DNA from: an uncultured Cocleimonas sp.
GTDB lineage: Bacteria; Pseudomonadota; Gammaproteobacteria; Thiotrichales; Thiotrichaceae
Assembly (NCBI RefSeq): GCF_947495625.1
Contig: NZ_CANLZW010000037.1
Coordinates: 1 to 48,995 of the forward strand
Reading direction: 5' to 3'
DNA: 48,995 bases
Shown here: positions 15,269-23,473 of the stretch, one piece after another
Layout of the letters: each line of letters opens with the position of its first letter
Position numbering within the stretch: the stretch's first letter is position 1
Translations under genes and position numbers: made by a program
The notes under the pieces: generated by a model
Seen by the model: the letters and a program-made list of their open reading frames with translations, nothing else
The model's database searches: none
What the model was told of the DNA's origin: nothing

Positions 15269-16588
15269 CTAATTAAGATCAGCAAGTAAAATCACACCAA
15301 AATCAGTAGATCCTGGAACAGGGTCAACGGCAAATGCAGTACGTATTTGTCCATCAGATAAACTGAGTGTGCCAGTATCAATTGCCACTGTTTTAGTCGT
15401 TGACAAAGTAATTCTCACTTGATAATCACCAGCAGGAACTTCCAGGTAATCTGAATTATCTTTGAACTCAAAATTGCTGATTGTGGGTGACATAGAATTG
15501 ATATCAGCGCCCGGTGCGGTAATGTAAATATCTACTAAGCCAGCGCTTGGTGCAGCATGTATCAATCGTACTTTTACATTGCCGGCAGCTGGCGGGTAGT
15601 TGTCATCTGTTAAAACAATCGGCTCAATATTATTTAATGAATTCACTGCAGCAATGGTGTAATCCATTTGCGGATCAAATTGAAGGTCAGCATTGATAAC
15701 GCTAGCTGAATTTGCGGCAGCAGCTACATCTATATTGTAAGTGTCACCTATTATTTCCAGGTAGTCAGATCCAGTTCCAAATGGAACATCACTCAGTACT
15801 TCAGAACCATCTACCGAAATATCTACCTCAGGAGCGTCTGCAGACGCATGTACCACGCGTAATCTTGCTCTAGCATCGTCCACATTAACAAAAGGAGTAG
15901 CATCTTGATCGGTAAGAATTGTTAATCCAATAGGTGATAGTCCTCCACTGGATTCTGCGGCAATGGCTACATATTCAACGCCTGACTCTAGTGATAATGT
16001 ACCTGAGTCATAAATTACAGCGTTATCATCCGCCAATGTAACTCTCACTCTATAATCCCCCGCAGGGACTTCTAGTTCACCTGAATTTGCTTTAAAGGGA
16101 ACATCTTCCAGAGTTGGAGTTAGACTTGAAAAATCATCTTCTGGTGCAGACACGTAAACATCAACTGGAGGAGCTGATGGCGCACCATGTACTACTGTAA
16201 TAGCAGCGAAACCATTAGTAGGCTGGTCGATATCATCTGCAATCACAATAGGCTCAATGTTGGCAACGGTATTGACAGCCAGAACGGTATATTTCATATC
16301 CTCTTGCAAGTTGAGAGTTTCATCTATAACTGCGGTTGAAGTATCTGCTACTAAAATCTTTACATTGTTATTCCCTTCATCAACAAACAGAAAGCCACTG
16401 GCTTGTCGGTAATTTACATTTTCTAGAGCGACATCACCTTCAATACTGACATCAACGGCTGGTGCATCTGGTGATAAATGCACGGCTCTGAGTTGTGGGT
16501 CGTGTGAATTGTTGCTTGAACCTCCTCCACAACCGATGAGTAACAAAGAGCTAATTAAAAGAGTAAATAATGTTGTAAATCGTTTCAT
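15269..16588 (-). CDS. DUF4397 repeat lipoprotein
   Basis: A 439-aa lipoprotein (lipobox LLIGC, Cys20, then GGGSS). The mature part holds four related beta units, each opening with a HxSPDAPxVD-like motif: VHLSPDAPAVDVSIEG, VVHGAPSAPPVDVYV, VVHASADAPEVDISVDG, LIHAAPSAGLVDIYI. Units 1 and 3, and 2 and 4, are most alike, so a two-unit module (DUF4397) was duplicated. It is very acidic and predicted to be exposed at the cell envelope. GGGAG precedes the ATG by seven bases. A LitR-type operator lies about 115 bp upstream with a TATACA/AATATT promoter, which places this gene in the light regulon. Function unknown. Confidence 0.88.
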   Translation of the reverse strand: MKRFTTLFTLLISSLLLIGCGGGSSNNSHDPQLRAVHLSPDAPAVDVSIEGDVALENVNYRQASGFLFVDEGNNNVKILVADTSTAVIDETLNLQEDMKYTVLAVNTVANIEPIVIADDIDQPTNGFAAITVVHGAPSAPPVDVYVSAPEDDFSSLTPTLEDVPFKANSGELEVPAGDYRVRVTLADDNAVIYDSGTLSLESGVEYVAIAAESSGGLSPIGLTILTDQDATPFVNVDDARARLRVVHASADAPEVDISVDGSEVLSDVPFGTGSDYLEIIGDTYNIDVAAAANSASVINADLQFDPQMDYTIAAVNSLNNIEPIVLTDDNYPPAAGNVKVRLIHAAPSAGLVDIYITAPGADINSMSPTISNFEFKDNSDYLEVPAGDYQVRITLSTTKTVAIDTGTLSLSDGQIRTAFAVDPVPGSTDFGVILLADLN

Positions 16589-16689
16589 CTCTAATCTCCC
16601 GAATTTAGTTGTGAATAAGATGATTCACAATCGGTAGGTTCACATTGAAGACGTTAACTGAGTGCGAATTAAATGTGAAAATTATGCAA

Positions 16690-16718
16690 AATATTAAATT
16701 ATGTATAGATATTGTATA
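16690..16718 (-). promoter_or_regulatory. LitR-type operator (site D) upstream of DUF4397 lipoprotein
   Basis: TGTATA (16702-16707), five bases, TGTATA (16713-16718). On the minus strand TATACA and AATATT stand 17 bp apart, and the sequence is nearly identical to site A over the two hexamers and spacer. A further lone TGTATA lies at 16765-16770 toward the HNH-like gene, so both flanking genes could respond. Confidence 0.65.
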
Positions 16719-16805
16719 ATAAATTACATAATAGTCCTAACTTTAGGTTATTATTTCGAAGATATGTATAAGTATTTTATCTTTATTTAAAAGGAATCTT
16801 TAAAA

Positions 16806-17087
16806 ATGCATCGAGTTCGTTTACAAGAAAAACTCCAGTTCAATAGCCAGATTAATGCAGATACTCATTGTTGGGAGTGGCAAGGGCAAGTTTCTAATAG
16901 TGGCCATGGGCGAATCACTATCAGAGATTTTTCGCAAGCAACCAATCAAAAGGTTAGTGCTGAGACAGCAAGCTACTTAGCCTTTATCGGTGGGCTTCCC
17001 GAGGGGATGATGGTCAACCAGACTTGTTCTAATAGGCTTTGTATAAACCCTGAGCATTTATGTATTAAAAAAATACCTACTCTTTGA
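16806..17087 (+). CDS. HNH-endonuclease-like small protein, catalytic His replaced
   Basis: A 93-aa protein with the fold signature of small HNH homing-type nucleases: CWEWQGQVSNSGHGRITI, then ASYLAFIGGLPEGMMVNQTC and SNRLCINPEHL. The zinc-site residues C74, C79 and H84 are kept. The catalytic first His, normally in VxHxC, is Gln72 here (NQTC), so nuclease activity is doubtful. AGGA lies nine bases before the ATG. It is a single gene between the light operator at 16.7 kb and tRNA-Arg. It could be a domesticated nucleic-acid-binding protein or a mobile remnant. Confidence 0.75.
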   Translation: MHRVRLQEKLQFNSQINADTHCWEWQGQVSNSGHGRITIRDFSQATNQKVSAETASYLAFIGGLPEGMMVNQTCSNRLCINPEHLCIKKIPTL

Positions 17088-17155
17088 ATTGTTTCATCAA
17101 TAATTAAAGAATTACCTATGAAGCCCTTACCCGTTTTCGTTAGAATACAAGGCTA

Positions 17156-17232
17156 GCGCCTGTAGCTCACTTGGATAGAGTGCAACCCTCCGAAGGTTGA
17201 GGCAGCTGGTTCGAATCCAGCCAGGCGCGCCA
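17156..17232 (+). tRNA. tRNA-Arg (anticodon CCG)
   Basis: A full cloverleaf of 77 nt with encoded CCA. Acceptor GCGCCTG pairs with CAGGCGC; D stem GCTC/GAGT; anticodon stem CAACC/GGTTG with loop CTCCGAA giving anticodon CCG; T stem GCTGG/CCAGC with loop TTCGAAT. A -10-like TAGAAT lies at 17141-17146. Confidence 0.97.
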
Positions 17233-17368
17233 TTTTCCTCTTTTTTCATTCGAATTTAAGAGCTGCTGCTTCCGCTGGCATGCGGTCACAGTAAATAATA
17301 CCAGCAGTAAAAACGGTAAAAATTAATCTGAATACATCTACATATAACCATTCAAGGACTAGACGATT

Positions 17369-18661
17369 ATGAGTAATTGGCAACAGAGCTATGATGATAA
17401 ACTGCTAACGGCGACAGATGCCGCAGCTACTATCAAATCGGGCGACCATATCTGGCTGCCAGTTGGCGCTGGGGAGCCTGATGTGTTTTTAAAGGCATTA
17501 ATAGATCGAAAAGAAAGCCTTAAGGATGTTGTTACTCACCAAATCTTACCTGCAAAACCTGGTTATTTTGATAAAGAGTCGTCAGCACATATTCGTCATG
17601 ATTCTCTTTTCGTAAGCGGTGCATCTCGTGAAGCAGTGCATCAGGGTTGGGCAGACTTTACGCCGAGTCATTTTCACGAAATACCCCGACTAATTCGCGA
17701 ATACTGGCCTGTCGATGTAGTTAGTACCGTTGTCTCACCTATGGATGAACATGGTTATTTTAGTTTAGGTTTAGGTGTCGATTACACGTGGGAAGCTTTG
17801 CACAAAGCAAAAACGGTGATTGTTGAAGTGAATCAAGATGCGCCTCGTTGCTATGGTAATTGTCAGGTGCATATCTCTCAGATTACTCATATCGTTGAAT
17901 GTCCTAATCCCGTTCCAGAGCTAGCCTGTGCCCCTTTGACCGATCTGGATATAACGATTGGTGGCTATGTTGCAGAACTGATTGACGATGGCTCGACATT
18001 GCAAATTGGATTTGGTGGAGTTCCTAATGCAGTCTGTGAGGCACTTAAAAATAAGAAAGATCTGGGTATTCATACCGAAATGGTTACAGAGGGCATATTA
18101 GGGCTAGCCGAGTGTGGTGCTGTAAACAATTCTAAGAAAACATGGAATCGTGGAAAACTTATTGGCACCTTCGCCTGGGGATCAAAAAGCCTTTACGAGT
18201 TTATGCATGAAAACCCTATGATTGAAATGCACCCCGTGGATTACACAAATAACCCTTACAATATTGGTCGACATGACAATATGGTTGCTATCAATGCCAC
18301 TATCGAAGTAGATTTATTCGGTCAATGTTGTTCAGAATCAATGGGACCAAAACAATGGAGTGGCACTGGCGGACAGGTTGATTTTTTCCGTGGGGCTAAT
18401 ATCTCTAAAGGCGGTAAAGGTTTCGTTACGATGCCATCCACCGCAAAAAGTGGAACGATCTCAAGAATTGTACCTATGCTAAAGCAGGGTGCAGTCGTAA
18501 CGACCAGTAAGAATGACGTGGATCATGTTGTTACCGAATACGGCGTCGCTAAATTGCGTGGAAAGTGTATTCGGGAGCGTGCATTAGCTTTGATATCGAT
18601 TGCACACCCCGATTTTCGTGATGAACTTCGCGAGTATGCTGAAAAGATGCATATTATATAA
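17369..18661 (+). CDS. Acetyl-CoA hydrolase / CoA-transferase family enzyme
   Basis: A 430-aa enzyme of the Cat1/4-hydroxybutyrate CoA-transferase family (class I CoA transferases). The catalytic Glu is in LGIHTEMVTEG near residue 240, after TLQIGFGGVPNAVCEAL. The oxyanion and CoA-binding region reads GGQVDFFRGANIS near 335. It moves CoA between acetyl-CoA or other acyl-CoAs and a carboxylate; the exact partner (acetate, butyrate, hydroxybutyrate, succinate) cannot be set from sequence. AAGGA precedes the ATG. It is transcribed alone, between tRNA-Arg and cytochrome c5. Confidence 0.88.
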   Translation: MSNWQQSYDDKLLTATDAAATIKSGDHIWLPVGAGEPDVFLKALIDRKESLKDVVTHQILPAKPGYFDKESSAHIRHDSLFVSGASREAVHQGWADFTPSHFHEIPRLIREYWPVDVVSTVVSPMDEHGYFSLGLGVDYTWEALHKAKTVIVEVNQDAPRCYGNCQVHISQITHIVECPNPVPELACAPLTDLDITIGGYVAELIDDGSTLQIGFGGVPNAVCEALKNKKDLGIHTEMVTEGILGLAECGAVNNSKKTWNRGKLIGTFAWGSKSLYEFMHENPMIEMHPVDYTNNPYNIGRHDNMVAINATIEVDLFGQCCSESMGPKQWSGTGGQVDFFRGANISKGGKGFVTMPSTAKSGTISRIVPMLKQGAVVTTSKNDVDHVVTEYGVAKLRGKCIRERALALISIAHPDFRDELREYAEKMHII

Positions 18662-18771
18662 ATTTGAGATTTATTATGGGTAGCACAACCAATATTTCCG
18701 TTCAATACGACTTTATAAATCGAAATGTGAGTAAATTGACTAATATATAATCGTTCATGATCATTTGTTTC

Positions 18772-18785
18772 ATGATCCACATCAA
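18772..18785 (+). promoter_or_regulatory. Candidate FNR/Anr box upstream of cytochrome c5
   Basis: ATGAT-CCAC-ATCAA matches the FNR/Anr consensus TTGAT-N4-ATCAA at nine of ten positions. A TATATT -10-like sequence at 18828-18833 would place the box about 61 bp before the start of transcription, a usual activator position. TTCATGATC also occurs twice just upstream. Confidence 0.45.
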
Positions 18786-18889
18786 CTATTACAAGGATTA
18801 AAAAATCAATCACACAAAAAAGTAGAGTATATTAGCGTAGTTGAATATAATCCTGCCACTATTTATTACCGATGGCAGTTGGAGAGATC

Positions 18890-19918
18890 ATGGCAAGTCA
18901 AGCACCTAAGATGGACAATGTATCTAAGTTAATGCTTTTACTTAGTGCAGTAGCGATTTTAGCAGTGGTTTATGTGTTAATTTCAAGCTTAATTAACACC
19001 TATCAAAGAAACTCACTTAAAGGTGAGGTGGATAATACCCAGTTAGTTCTTAATGCTGAAAATAACATAAAGCCAATTGGTTTCGCTGCTGAAGCAGGTG
19101 CTGTTGTTGCAAATGCTGCAGGACGACCTCCGAAAGAAATTTATACCGGCGTTTGTGCTGCATGTCATGCAACAGGCGTTCTTGAAGCACCTAAGTTTGG
19201 TGATAAGGCTGCCTGGGAAGCACGTGCCGGTGTTGGTATTGCAGGCTTACTAAAGTCAGCGGCTGAGGGTAAAGGCGCTATGCCTGCTAAAGGTGGCGAT
19301 CCTTCAATTACAGATGGCGAGCTAGAAGCTGTGATTCTGTATATGACTAAAGAAGCAGGCTTAGATCTTGGTGGAGCAGAAGAAGCACCTAAAGCTGCAG
19401 CAGCGGAAGAGGCTCCAAAAGCAGAAGCCGCAACTGAAGCAGCACCAGCAACTGAAGTAGCTGAGGCTAAATCAGAAGAGAAACAAGAAGCTGCTAAAGA
19501 GACAGTGACTGCTGAAGCGCCAAAAGTAGAAGCAGCACCCGTTGCACCAACAACTCCAGAGGCGCCAAAAGCAGAAGAAGCTCCCGCAGCAGTAGAGGCA
19601 CCAGCTGCTCCAGTAGCGGCAGCAGCACCAGTTGTAGCCGCAGCTCCAGCAGTAGCCGCTGCACCAGCTAAAGATAATGCCGAAGGCAAGAAAGTATACG
19701 ATACAGCATGTTTTGCTTGTCATGCTTCAGGTGTTGCAGGTTCTCCAATATTGGGTAACAAAGAACAATGGGCACCAAGAATTGCTCAAGGCATGGATGT
19801 TTTATACAAAACAGCTATCGCAGGTAAAGGCGCGATGCCACCAAAAGGCGGTAATATGTCACTTGAAGATTCAGCGATTAAAGCTGCAGTTGATTATATG
19901 GTTAGCCAATCACAGTAA
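18890..19918 (+). CDS. Membrane-anchored di-heme cytochrome c5
   Basis: A protein of 342 aa. One N-terminal transmembrane anchor (about residues 15-38) is followed by two class I cytochrome c5 domains with heme sites CAACH (near residue 88) and CFACH (near 276). Each has the Met ligand in GKGAMPxKGG. Between them lies a linker of about 110 residues of almost only Ala, Pro, Glu, Lys and Val, a flexible tether. It would carry electrons in the periplasm between the bc1 complex or another donor and a terminal oxidase. The ATG at 18890 has GGAGAG before it. A candidate FNR box lies upstream and a strong terminator follows, so it is monocistronic. Confidence 0.92.
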   Translation: MASQAPKMDNVSKLMLLLSAVAILAVVYVLISSLINTYQRNSLKGEVDNTQLVLNAENNIKPIGFAAEAGAVVANAAGRPPKEIYTGVCAACHATGVLEAPKFGDKAAWEARAGVGIAGLLKSAAEGKGAMPAKGGDPSITDGELEAVILYMTKEAGLDLGGAEEAPKAAAAEEAPKAEAATEAAPATEVAEAKSEEKQEAAKETVTAEAPKVEAAPVAPTTPEAPKAEEAPAAVEAPAAPVAAAAPVVAAAPAVAAAPAKDNAEGKKVYDTACFACHASGVAGSPILGNKEQWAPRIAQGMDVLYKTAIAGKGAMPPKGGNMSLEDSAIKAAVDYMVSQSQ

Positions 19919-19940
19919 TCTATACCCAACAAGCTTAATG

Positions 19941-19967
19941 AAAAGGCACCTTGATGGTGCCTTTTTT
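19941..19967 (+). terminator. Rho-independent terminator of the cytochrome c5 gene
   Basis: AAAAGGCACC and GGTGCCTTTTTT form a 10-bp stem with loop TTGAT, followed by a T run. It lies 23 bp after the stop codon. Confidence 0.9.
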
Positions 19968-20066
19968 GTGCCTGCCATATTGTCTTAATAAATTGAAAAC
20001 TATCTGTTGAAATTAGTTTATTTAACCCAATTATTTTAAGATTAGCTCAAAATAAAGGTTATCTAG

Positions 20067-20096
20067 AAAAAACCTCCTAAAGTAGGGGGGTGACCT
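20067..20096 (+). repeat. G-rich hairpin repeat, copy 4
   Basis: AAAAAACCTCCT, loop AAAGT, then AGGGGGGTGACCTT. CCTCCT can pair with AGGGGG (one G-T pair). It lies 37 bp upstream of hslV, after the cytochrome terminator, so it may lie in the hslV leader or promoter. Confidence 0.85.
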
Positions 20097-20132
20097 TAAA
20101 CTAAATCTAAAACAAATTAATCTGGACTGAAA

Positions 20133-20666
20133 ATGGAACAATATCGAGGAACAACCATACTATCCGTACGTCGCGATGGAAAAGTAGTGATTGGTGGAGA
20201 TGGTCAAGTCTCATTAGGTAATACCATTATGAAAGGTAACGCGCGTAAAGTGCGTCGTCTATATAACGACAAAGTCATCGCGGGTTTCGCTGGCGGAACA
20301 GCAGACGCATTTACTCTGTTTGAAAAGTTCGAAGCTAAACTACACGAGCACAATGGCAACCTAACGCGTGCCGCCATCGAGCTCGCAAAAGACTGGCGTA
20401 CCGATAGAGGTATGCGTCAATTGGAAGCATTGCTCGCAGTAGCAGACAAAGAAACATCATTGATCATTACGGGTAATGGTGATGTCATCGATCCAGAAGA
20501 TAACTTAATCGCGATAGGTTCAGGCGGACCATTCGCGCAATCAGCAGCGCGTGCGTTACTTGATAATACAGAGTTGTCGGCGCGTGAGATTGTTGAGAAG
20601 GGGTTGGGTATTGCGGGTGATATATGCATATACACAAACCAGAACCGCACAATCGAAGAATTATAA
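20133..20666 (+). CDS. hslV: ATP-dependent protease peptidase subunit HslV
   Basis: A 177-aa peptidase that forms the double hexamer of the HslUV (ClpYQ) protease. The catalytic Thr is Thr7 in [10 protein letters not shown], exposed after removal of a short propeptide. Other family blocks are [39 protein letters not shown] and the C-terminal [10 protein letters not shown]. It degrades unfolded proteins with HslU. The gap to hslU is 233 bp and filled by repeats, whereas the two genes normally sit a few bases apart. Confidence 0.97.
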   Translation: MEQYRGTTILSVRRDGKVVIGGDGQVSLGNTIMKGNARKVRRLYNDKVIAGFAGGTADAFTLFEKFEAKLHEHNGNLTRAAIELAKDWRTDRGMRQLEALLAVADKETSLIITGNGDVIDPEDNLIAIGSGGPFAQSAARALLDNTELSAREIVEKGLGIAGDICIYTNQNRTIEEL

Positions 20667-20793
20667 TTTAGAGCATTAACCTTTCGCCCTAGCTCGGCGT
20701 TAACATCGTGCTCGAATGGTCACGTATTTAACATACGCTCACATTCTCCGCTCGATGTTGCCTTGATCTAGAACGAAATCTAAACGCTCTAAA
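20667..20793. repeat. 127-bp imperfect palindrome (MITE-like) between hslV and hslU
   Basis: The element begins TTTAGAGC and ends GCTCTAAA, and its two halves are complementary over most of their length. Matching blocks are TTTCG with CGAAA, CTAG with CTAG, AACATCG with CGATGTT, GAATG with CATTC, and GTAT with ATAC around a central TTAAC loop. It starts at the base after the hslV stop. It contains no reading frame of note. The design fits a miniature inverted-repeat or ERIC-like non-autonomous element; I see no other copy in this window and no clear target duplication. Confidence 0.82.
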
Positions 20794-20813
20794 AGATAAT
20801 TACAGTATTTTAT

Positions 20814-20846
20814 AAAAAACCTCCTAAAAGTAGGGGGGTGTGTTTT
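20814..20846 (+). repeat. G-rich hairpin repeat, copy 5
   Basis: AAAAAACCTCCT, loop AAAAGT, AGGGGGGTGTGTTTT. The left arm is the same as in copy 4, 750 bp upstream. It lies 54 bp before hslU, next to the 127-bp palindrome. Confidence 0.85.
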
Positions 20847-20899
20847 AAATAGACACATAATCAATAAATAGAAAATAGTAGTAAAAAACGAGAATTATT

Positions 20900-22261
20900 A
20901 TGTCAATGACACCTAGAGAAATTGTTCAAGAATTAGATAAGCACGTTGTAGGGCAGCATGATGCCAAGCGTGCTGTTGCGATAGCTTTGCGTAATCGCTG
21001 GCGTAGACAGCAGCTTGATGCAGATTTGCGCCAAGAAGTAACGCCGAAAAATATTCTAATGATCGGCCCAACGGGTGTGGGTAAAACTGAGATTGCCCGT
21101 CGTTTGGCGAAATTGGCGAATGCGCCTTTTATCAAGGTTGAAGCGACTAAATTCACGGAAGTGGGTTATGTCGGTAAAGAAGTTGATTCGATAATACGCG
21201 ATCTTGTCGATGTGGCGATTAAAGTGACACGCGAGCAAGAAGTTGAGAAGGTCAAGAACCGTGCAGAAGATGCTGCAGAAGATCGAGTGTTGGATATTCT
21301 AATACCACGACCAAAAGCAGAAGAAGATGCGAACTGGTTCGGTATGGATAGTGACGGCAACGAAACAGATAAGAAGCCTGTAGAAGATAGTTCGACACGC
21401 CAGAAATTCCGTAAGAAATTACGCGAAGGTGATCTTGACGATAAAGAAATCGAAATTGAAGTTTCTGCCAGCCCATTAGGTGTAGAAATCATGACGCCTC
21501 CTGGAATGGAAGATATGGCGAGTCAGTTGCAAGGCATGTTCCAGAACTTGGGTAACAACAAGACCAAGAAGCGTAAGCTGAAGATTAAAGATGCGCTGAA
21601 AGAGTTGGCTGAAGAAGAAGCGCATAAGCTGGTTAATACCGAAGATCTAAAGCTTAAAGCACTGGAAAATGTAGAGCAAAACGGCATCGTATTCCTTGAT
21701 GAAATCGACAAAGTGATTCAAAAAGGTGAAATGGGTGGCGCGGGAGTTTCTCGTGAGGGTGTGCAACGTGACCTACTACCTCTTATTGAAGGTAGCACGG
21801 TAACGACCAAGCACGGTATTATCAAAACAGATCATATTTTGTTTATTGCTTCAGGCGCTTTCCACATGGCTAAGCCTTCTGATTTGATTCCTGAATTACA
21901 AGGTCGTTTACCGATTCGCGTAGAACTTGGTGCATTAACGGCGGATGACTTTAAGCGTATTTTGACTGAGCCAAATGCATCACTGACTGAGCAATACCAG
22001 GGGCTTCTACTAACAGAAGGCGTTAAAATAGAGTTTACTGAAGACGGCATTCAACGAATCGCAGAAACGGCGTTTCAGGTGAATGCACAAACTGAAAACA
22101 TTGGCGCTAGACGCTTGCATACCATCGTAGAAAGATTGCTCGAAGAAGTGCTATTTTGCGCACCTGATTGCACAGAGGCAGTTACTGTCGATGCGAAGAT
22201 GGTTGACGATGTTCTGGGCGAATTGATTGAAGATGAGGATTTAAGCCGCTACATTCTGTAG
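20900..22261 (+). CDS. hslU: ATP-dependent protease ATPase subunit HslU
   Basis: A 453-aa AAA+ unfoldase, partner of Hsl[26 protein letters not shown] opens the protein; the Walker A motif is [10 protein letters not shown] (near residue 55) and Walker B is [10 protein letters not shown] (near 250). The intermediate domain (about 110-235) is acidic and variable. [16 protein letters not shown] is the sensor-2 region, and the C-terminus DLSRYIL is the tail that inserts into HslV to open it. Length is normal for the family. Because of the interposed repeats it may be transcribed or translated separately from hslV. Confidence 0.97.
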   Translation: MSMTPREIVQELDKHVVGQHDAKRAVAIALRNRWRRQQLDADLRQEVTPKNILMIGPTGVGKTEIARRLAKLANAPFIKVEATKFTEVGYVGKEVDSIIRDLVDVAIKVTREQEVEKVKNRAEDAAEDRVLDILIPRPKAEEDANWFGMDSDGNETDKKPVEDSSTRQKFRKKLREGDLDDKEIEIEVSASPLGVEIMTPPGMEDMASQLQGMFQNLGNNKTKKRKLKIKDALKELAEEEAHKLVNTEDLKLKALENVEQNGIVFLDEIDKVIQKGEMGGAGVSREGVQRDLLPLIEGSTVTTKHGIIKTDHILFIASGAFHMAKPSDLIPELQGRLPIRVELGALTADDFKRILTEPNASLTEQYQGLLLTEGVKIEFTEDGIQRIAETAFQVNAQTENIGARRLHTIVERLLEEVLFCAPDCTEAVTVDAKMVDDVLGELIEDEDLSRYIL

Positions 22262-22405
22262 GCTGTAAATAATCTACAGATAATCAAGATATGATGAAAG
22301 TATAAGCAATTGCTAATAAACGACATAAAAATAGTGTTGAATTTATCTAACTGCAGCTGATTAGTATAGACTAGCGACCACTGAAATATTGAAACAGGAT
22401 TTACA

Positions 22406-22771
22406 ATGACACCAACAAATATAGCACTACACCAGAAATCACGTGTTCTGGAACTTACATGGCCTGATGGTGTGGTTCAGAATCTACCTTGTGAGTATTT
22501 GCGTGTTTACTCTCCATCAGCAGAAGTGCGTGGCCATGGGCCAGGCCAGGAAGTATTGCAGCTTGGTAAGGAAAACGTCAATATCAAAGAGATCGAGCCT
22601 ATCGGTCATTACGCCGTTAAACTTGGTTTCGACGACAATCACGACAGTGGCCTCTACGATTGGGGCTTGTTGCGCGAACTTGGCGACAATTACGAAGAAT
22701 ACTGGGCTGATTATCTTGCGCGATGCGAGAAAGCCAAATACGTAAGAAAAGAACCAGGGCAGGTAATCTAA
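22406..22771 (+). CDS. DUF971 (gamma-butyrobetaine hydroxylase-like N-terminal domain) protein
   Basis: A 121-aa protein of the DUF971 family: VLELTWPDGVVQNLPCEYLRVYSPSAEVRGHG, then IKEIEPIGHYAVKLGFDDNHDSGLYDWGLLRELG. It folds like the N-terminal domain of gamma-butyrobetaine dioxygenase, which binds zinc, though the zinc ligands are not all evident here. It is commonly encoded just after hslU in gammaproteobacteria, as here (144 bp). AGGA precedes the ATG. A role in Fe-S protein metabolism has been suggested for relatives; not shown by the sequence. Confidence 0.9.
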   Translation: MTPTNIALHQKSRVLELTWPDGVVQNLPCEYLRVYSPSAEVRGHGPGQEVLQLGKENVNIKEIEPIGHYAVKLGFDDNHDSGLYDWGLLRELGDNYEEYWADYLARCEKAKYVRKEPGQVI

Positions 22772-22794
22772 TTACCCAACGCTACTATACTACT

Positions 22795-23175
22795 ATGAAA
22801 TTTATCGACGACTTAAAATTCAACGAAGACGGGTTAATCCCTGCCGTTGCTCAGCAATTCGATACGAATGAAGTATTAATGATGGCGTGGATGAATAAAG
22901 CGTCGATTGAAGAATCATTAGAAACCGGTCGCGTTTGCTATTGGTCGCGTTCGCGTCAGGCATTTTGGCGCAAAGGTGAAAGCTCGGGGCAGGTTCAAAT
23001 GCTCAAAGAGTTCAGAGTCGATTGTGATGGCGATACCTTATTGTTAATGGTCGATCAAACTGGCCCAGCGTGTCATACAGGCCGAAGAACATGTTTCTAT
23101 CAAGTAGCTCAGGATGGTGAATTAAAAATCGATTCTGATCCGTTAATCGATCCTGAAGAACTTTACAAAAAATAA
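22795..23175 (+). CDS. hisI: Phosphoribosyl-AMP cyclohydrolase
   Basis: A 126-aa stand-alone HisI, the enzyme that opens the purine ring of phosphoribosyl-AMP in the third step of histidine synthesis. EVLMMAWMNKASIEESLETG and YWSRSRQAFWRKGESSG are family blocks. The zinc cysteines are in RVDCDGD and PACHTGRRTCF, and the Mg-binding Asp residues are in DCDGD. There is no HisE domain fused and no other his gene nearby, so it is outside a his operon. I start at the ATG at 22795, since upstream in-frame sequence overlaps DUF971 and has no family likeness. Confidence 0.93.
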   Translation: MKFIDDLKFNEDGLIPAVAQQFDTNEVLMMAWMNKASIEESLETGRVCYWSRSRQAFWRKGESSGQVQMLKEFRVDCDGDTLLLMVDQTGPACHTGRRTCFYQVAQDGELKIDSDPLIDPEELYKK

Positions 23176-23181
23176 ACAGCT

Positions 23182-23430
23182 ATGAGATGGTTTCTTCTCA
23201 AGCTCATACGCGGCTATCAACTTTTCCTAAGTCCCGTTCTAGGTAGTAGTTGTCGTTTCGAGCCCACTTGTTCTTGTTACACGCATCAAGCGATTGAAAA
23301 GCATGGCGCTATCAAAGGCGTATGGTTAGGGCTTAAACGTATCGGTAAATGCCACCCCTGGAATGAGGGTGGCTACGACCCGGTTCCTGATAAGAAACAG
23401 GCAACTCAAAAGTCACCCCCCCACTTTTAG
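23182..23430 (+). CDS. yidD: Membrane protein insertion efficiency factor YidD
   Basis: An 82-aa protein, family blocks [23 protein letters not shown] and [12 protein letters not shown]. The three Cys and the amphipathic N-terminus are typical. YidD assists YidC in membrane protein insertion. It usually lies between rnpA and yidC; here it follows hisI by six bases with no rpmH, rnpA or yidC nearby. Its last eight codons (QKSPPHF and the TAG stop) are provided by a G-rich repeat (copy 6), so the native C-terminus has been replaced or extended. Confidence 0.92.
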   Translation: MRWFLLKLIRGYQLFLSPVLGSSCRFEPTCSCYTHQAIEKHGAIKGVWLGLKRIGKCHPWNEGGYDPVPDKKQATQKSPPHF

Positions 23431-23440
23431 GCGCTTTTTT
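23408..23440 (-). repeat. G-rich hairpin repeat, copy 6 (overlaps yidD end)
   Basis: Minus-strand reading: AAAAAAGCGCCT, AAAAGT, GGGGGGGTGACTTTT. It spans the last codons and stop of yidD and extends into the convergent gap with the phoH-like gene, where the AT-rich arms could help termination in both directions. Confidence 0.88.
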
Positions 23441-23473
23441 ACTTTAGAGTTCCTACAGAGAATTAAATGCATT

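Noticed and set aside
16806-17232. HNH gene plus tRNA-Arg as the edge of an integrated element
   Set aside because: The gene lies on the 5' side of the tRNA, no integrase is present, and I find no duplicated tRNA 3' end within the window.
19165-19689. Long Ala/Ser-rich reading frame on the minus strand
   Set aside because: It is the complement of the Ala-Pro-Glu linker of the cytochrome c5 gene; the composition is an artefact of low-complexity codons.
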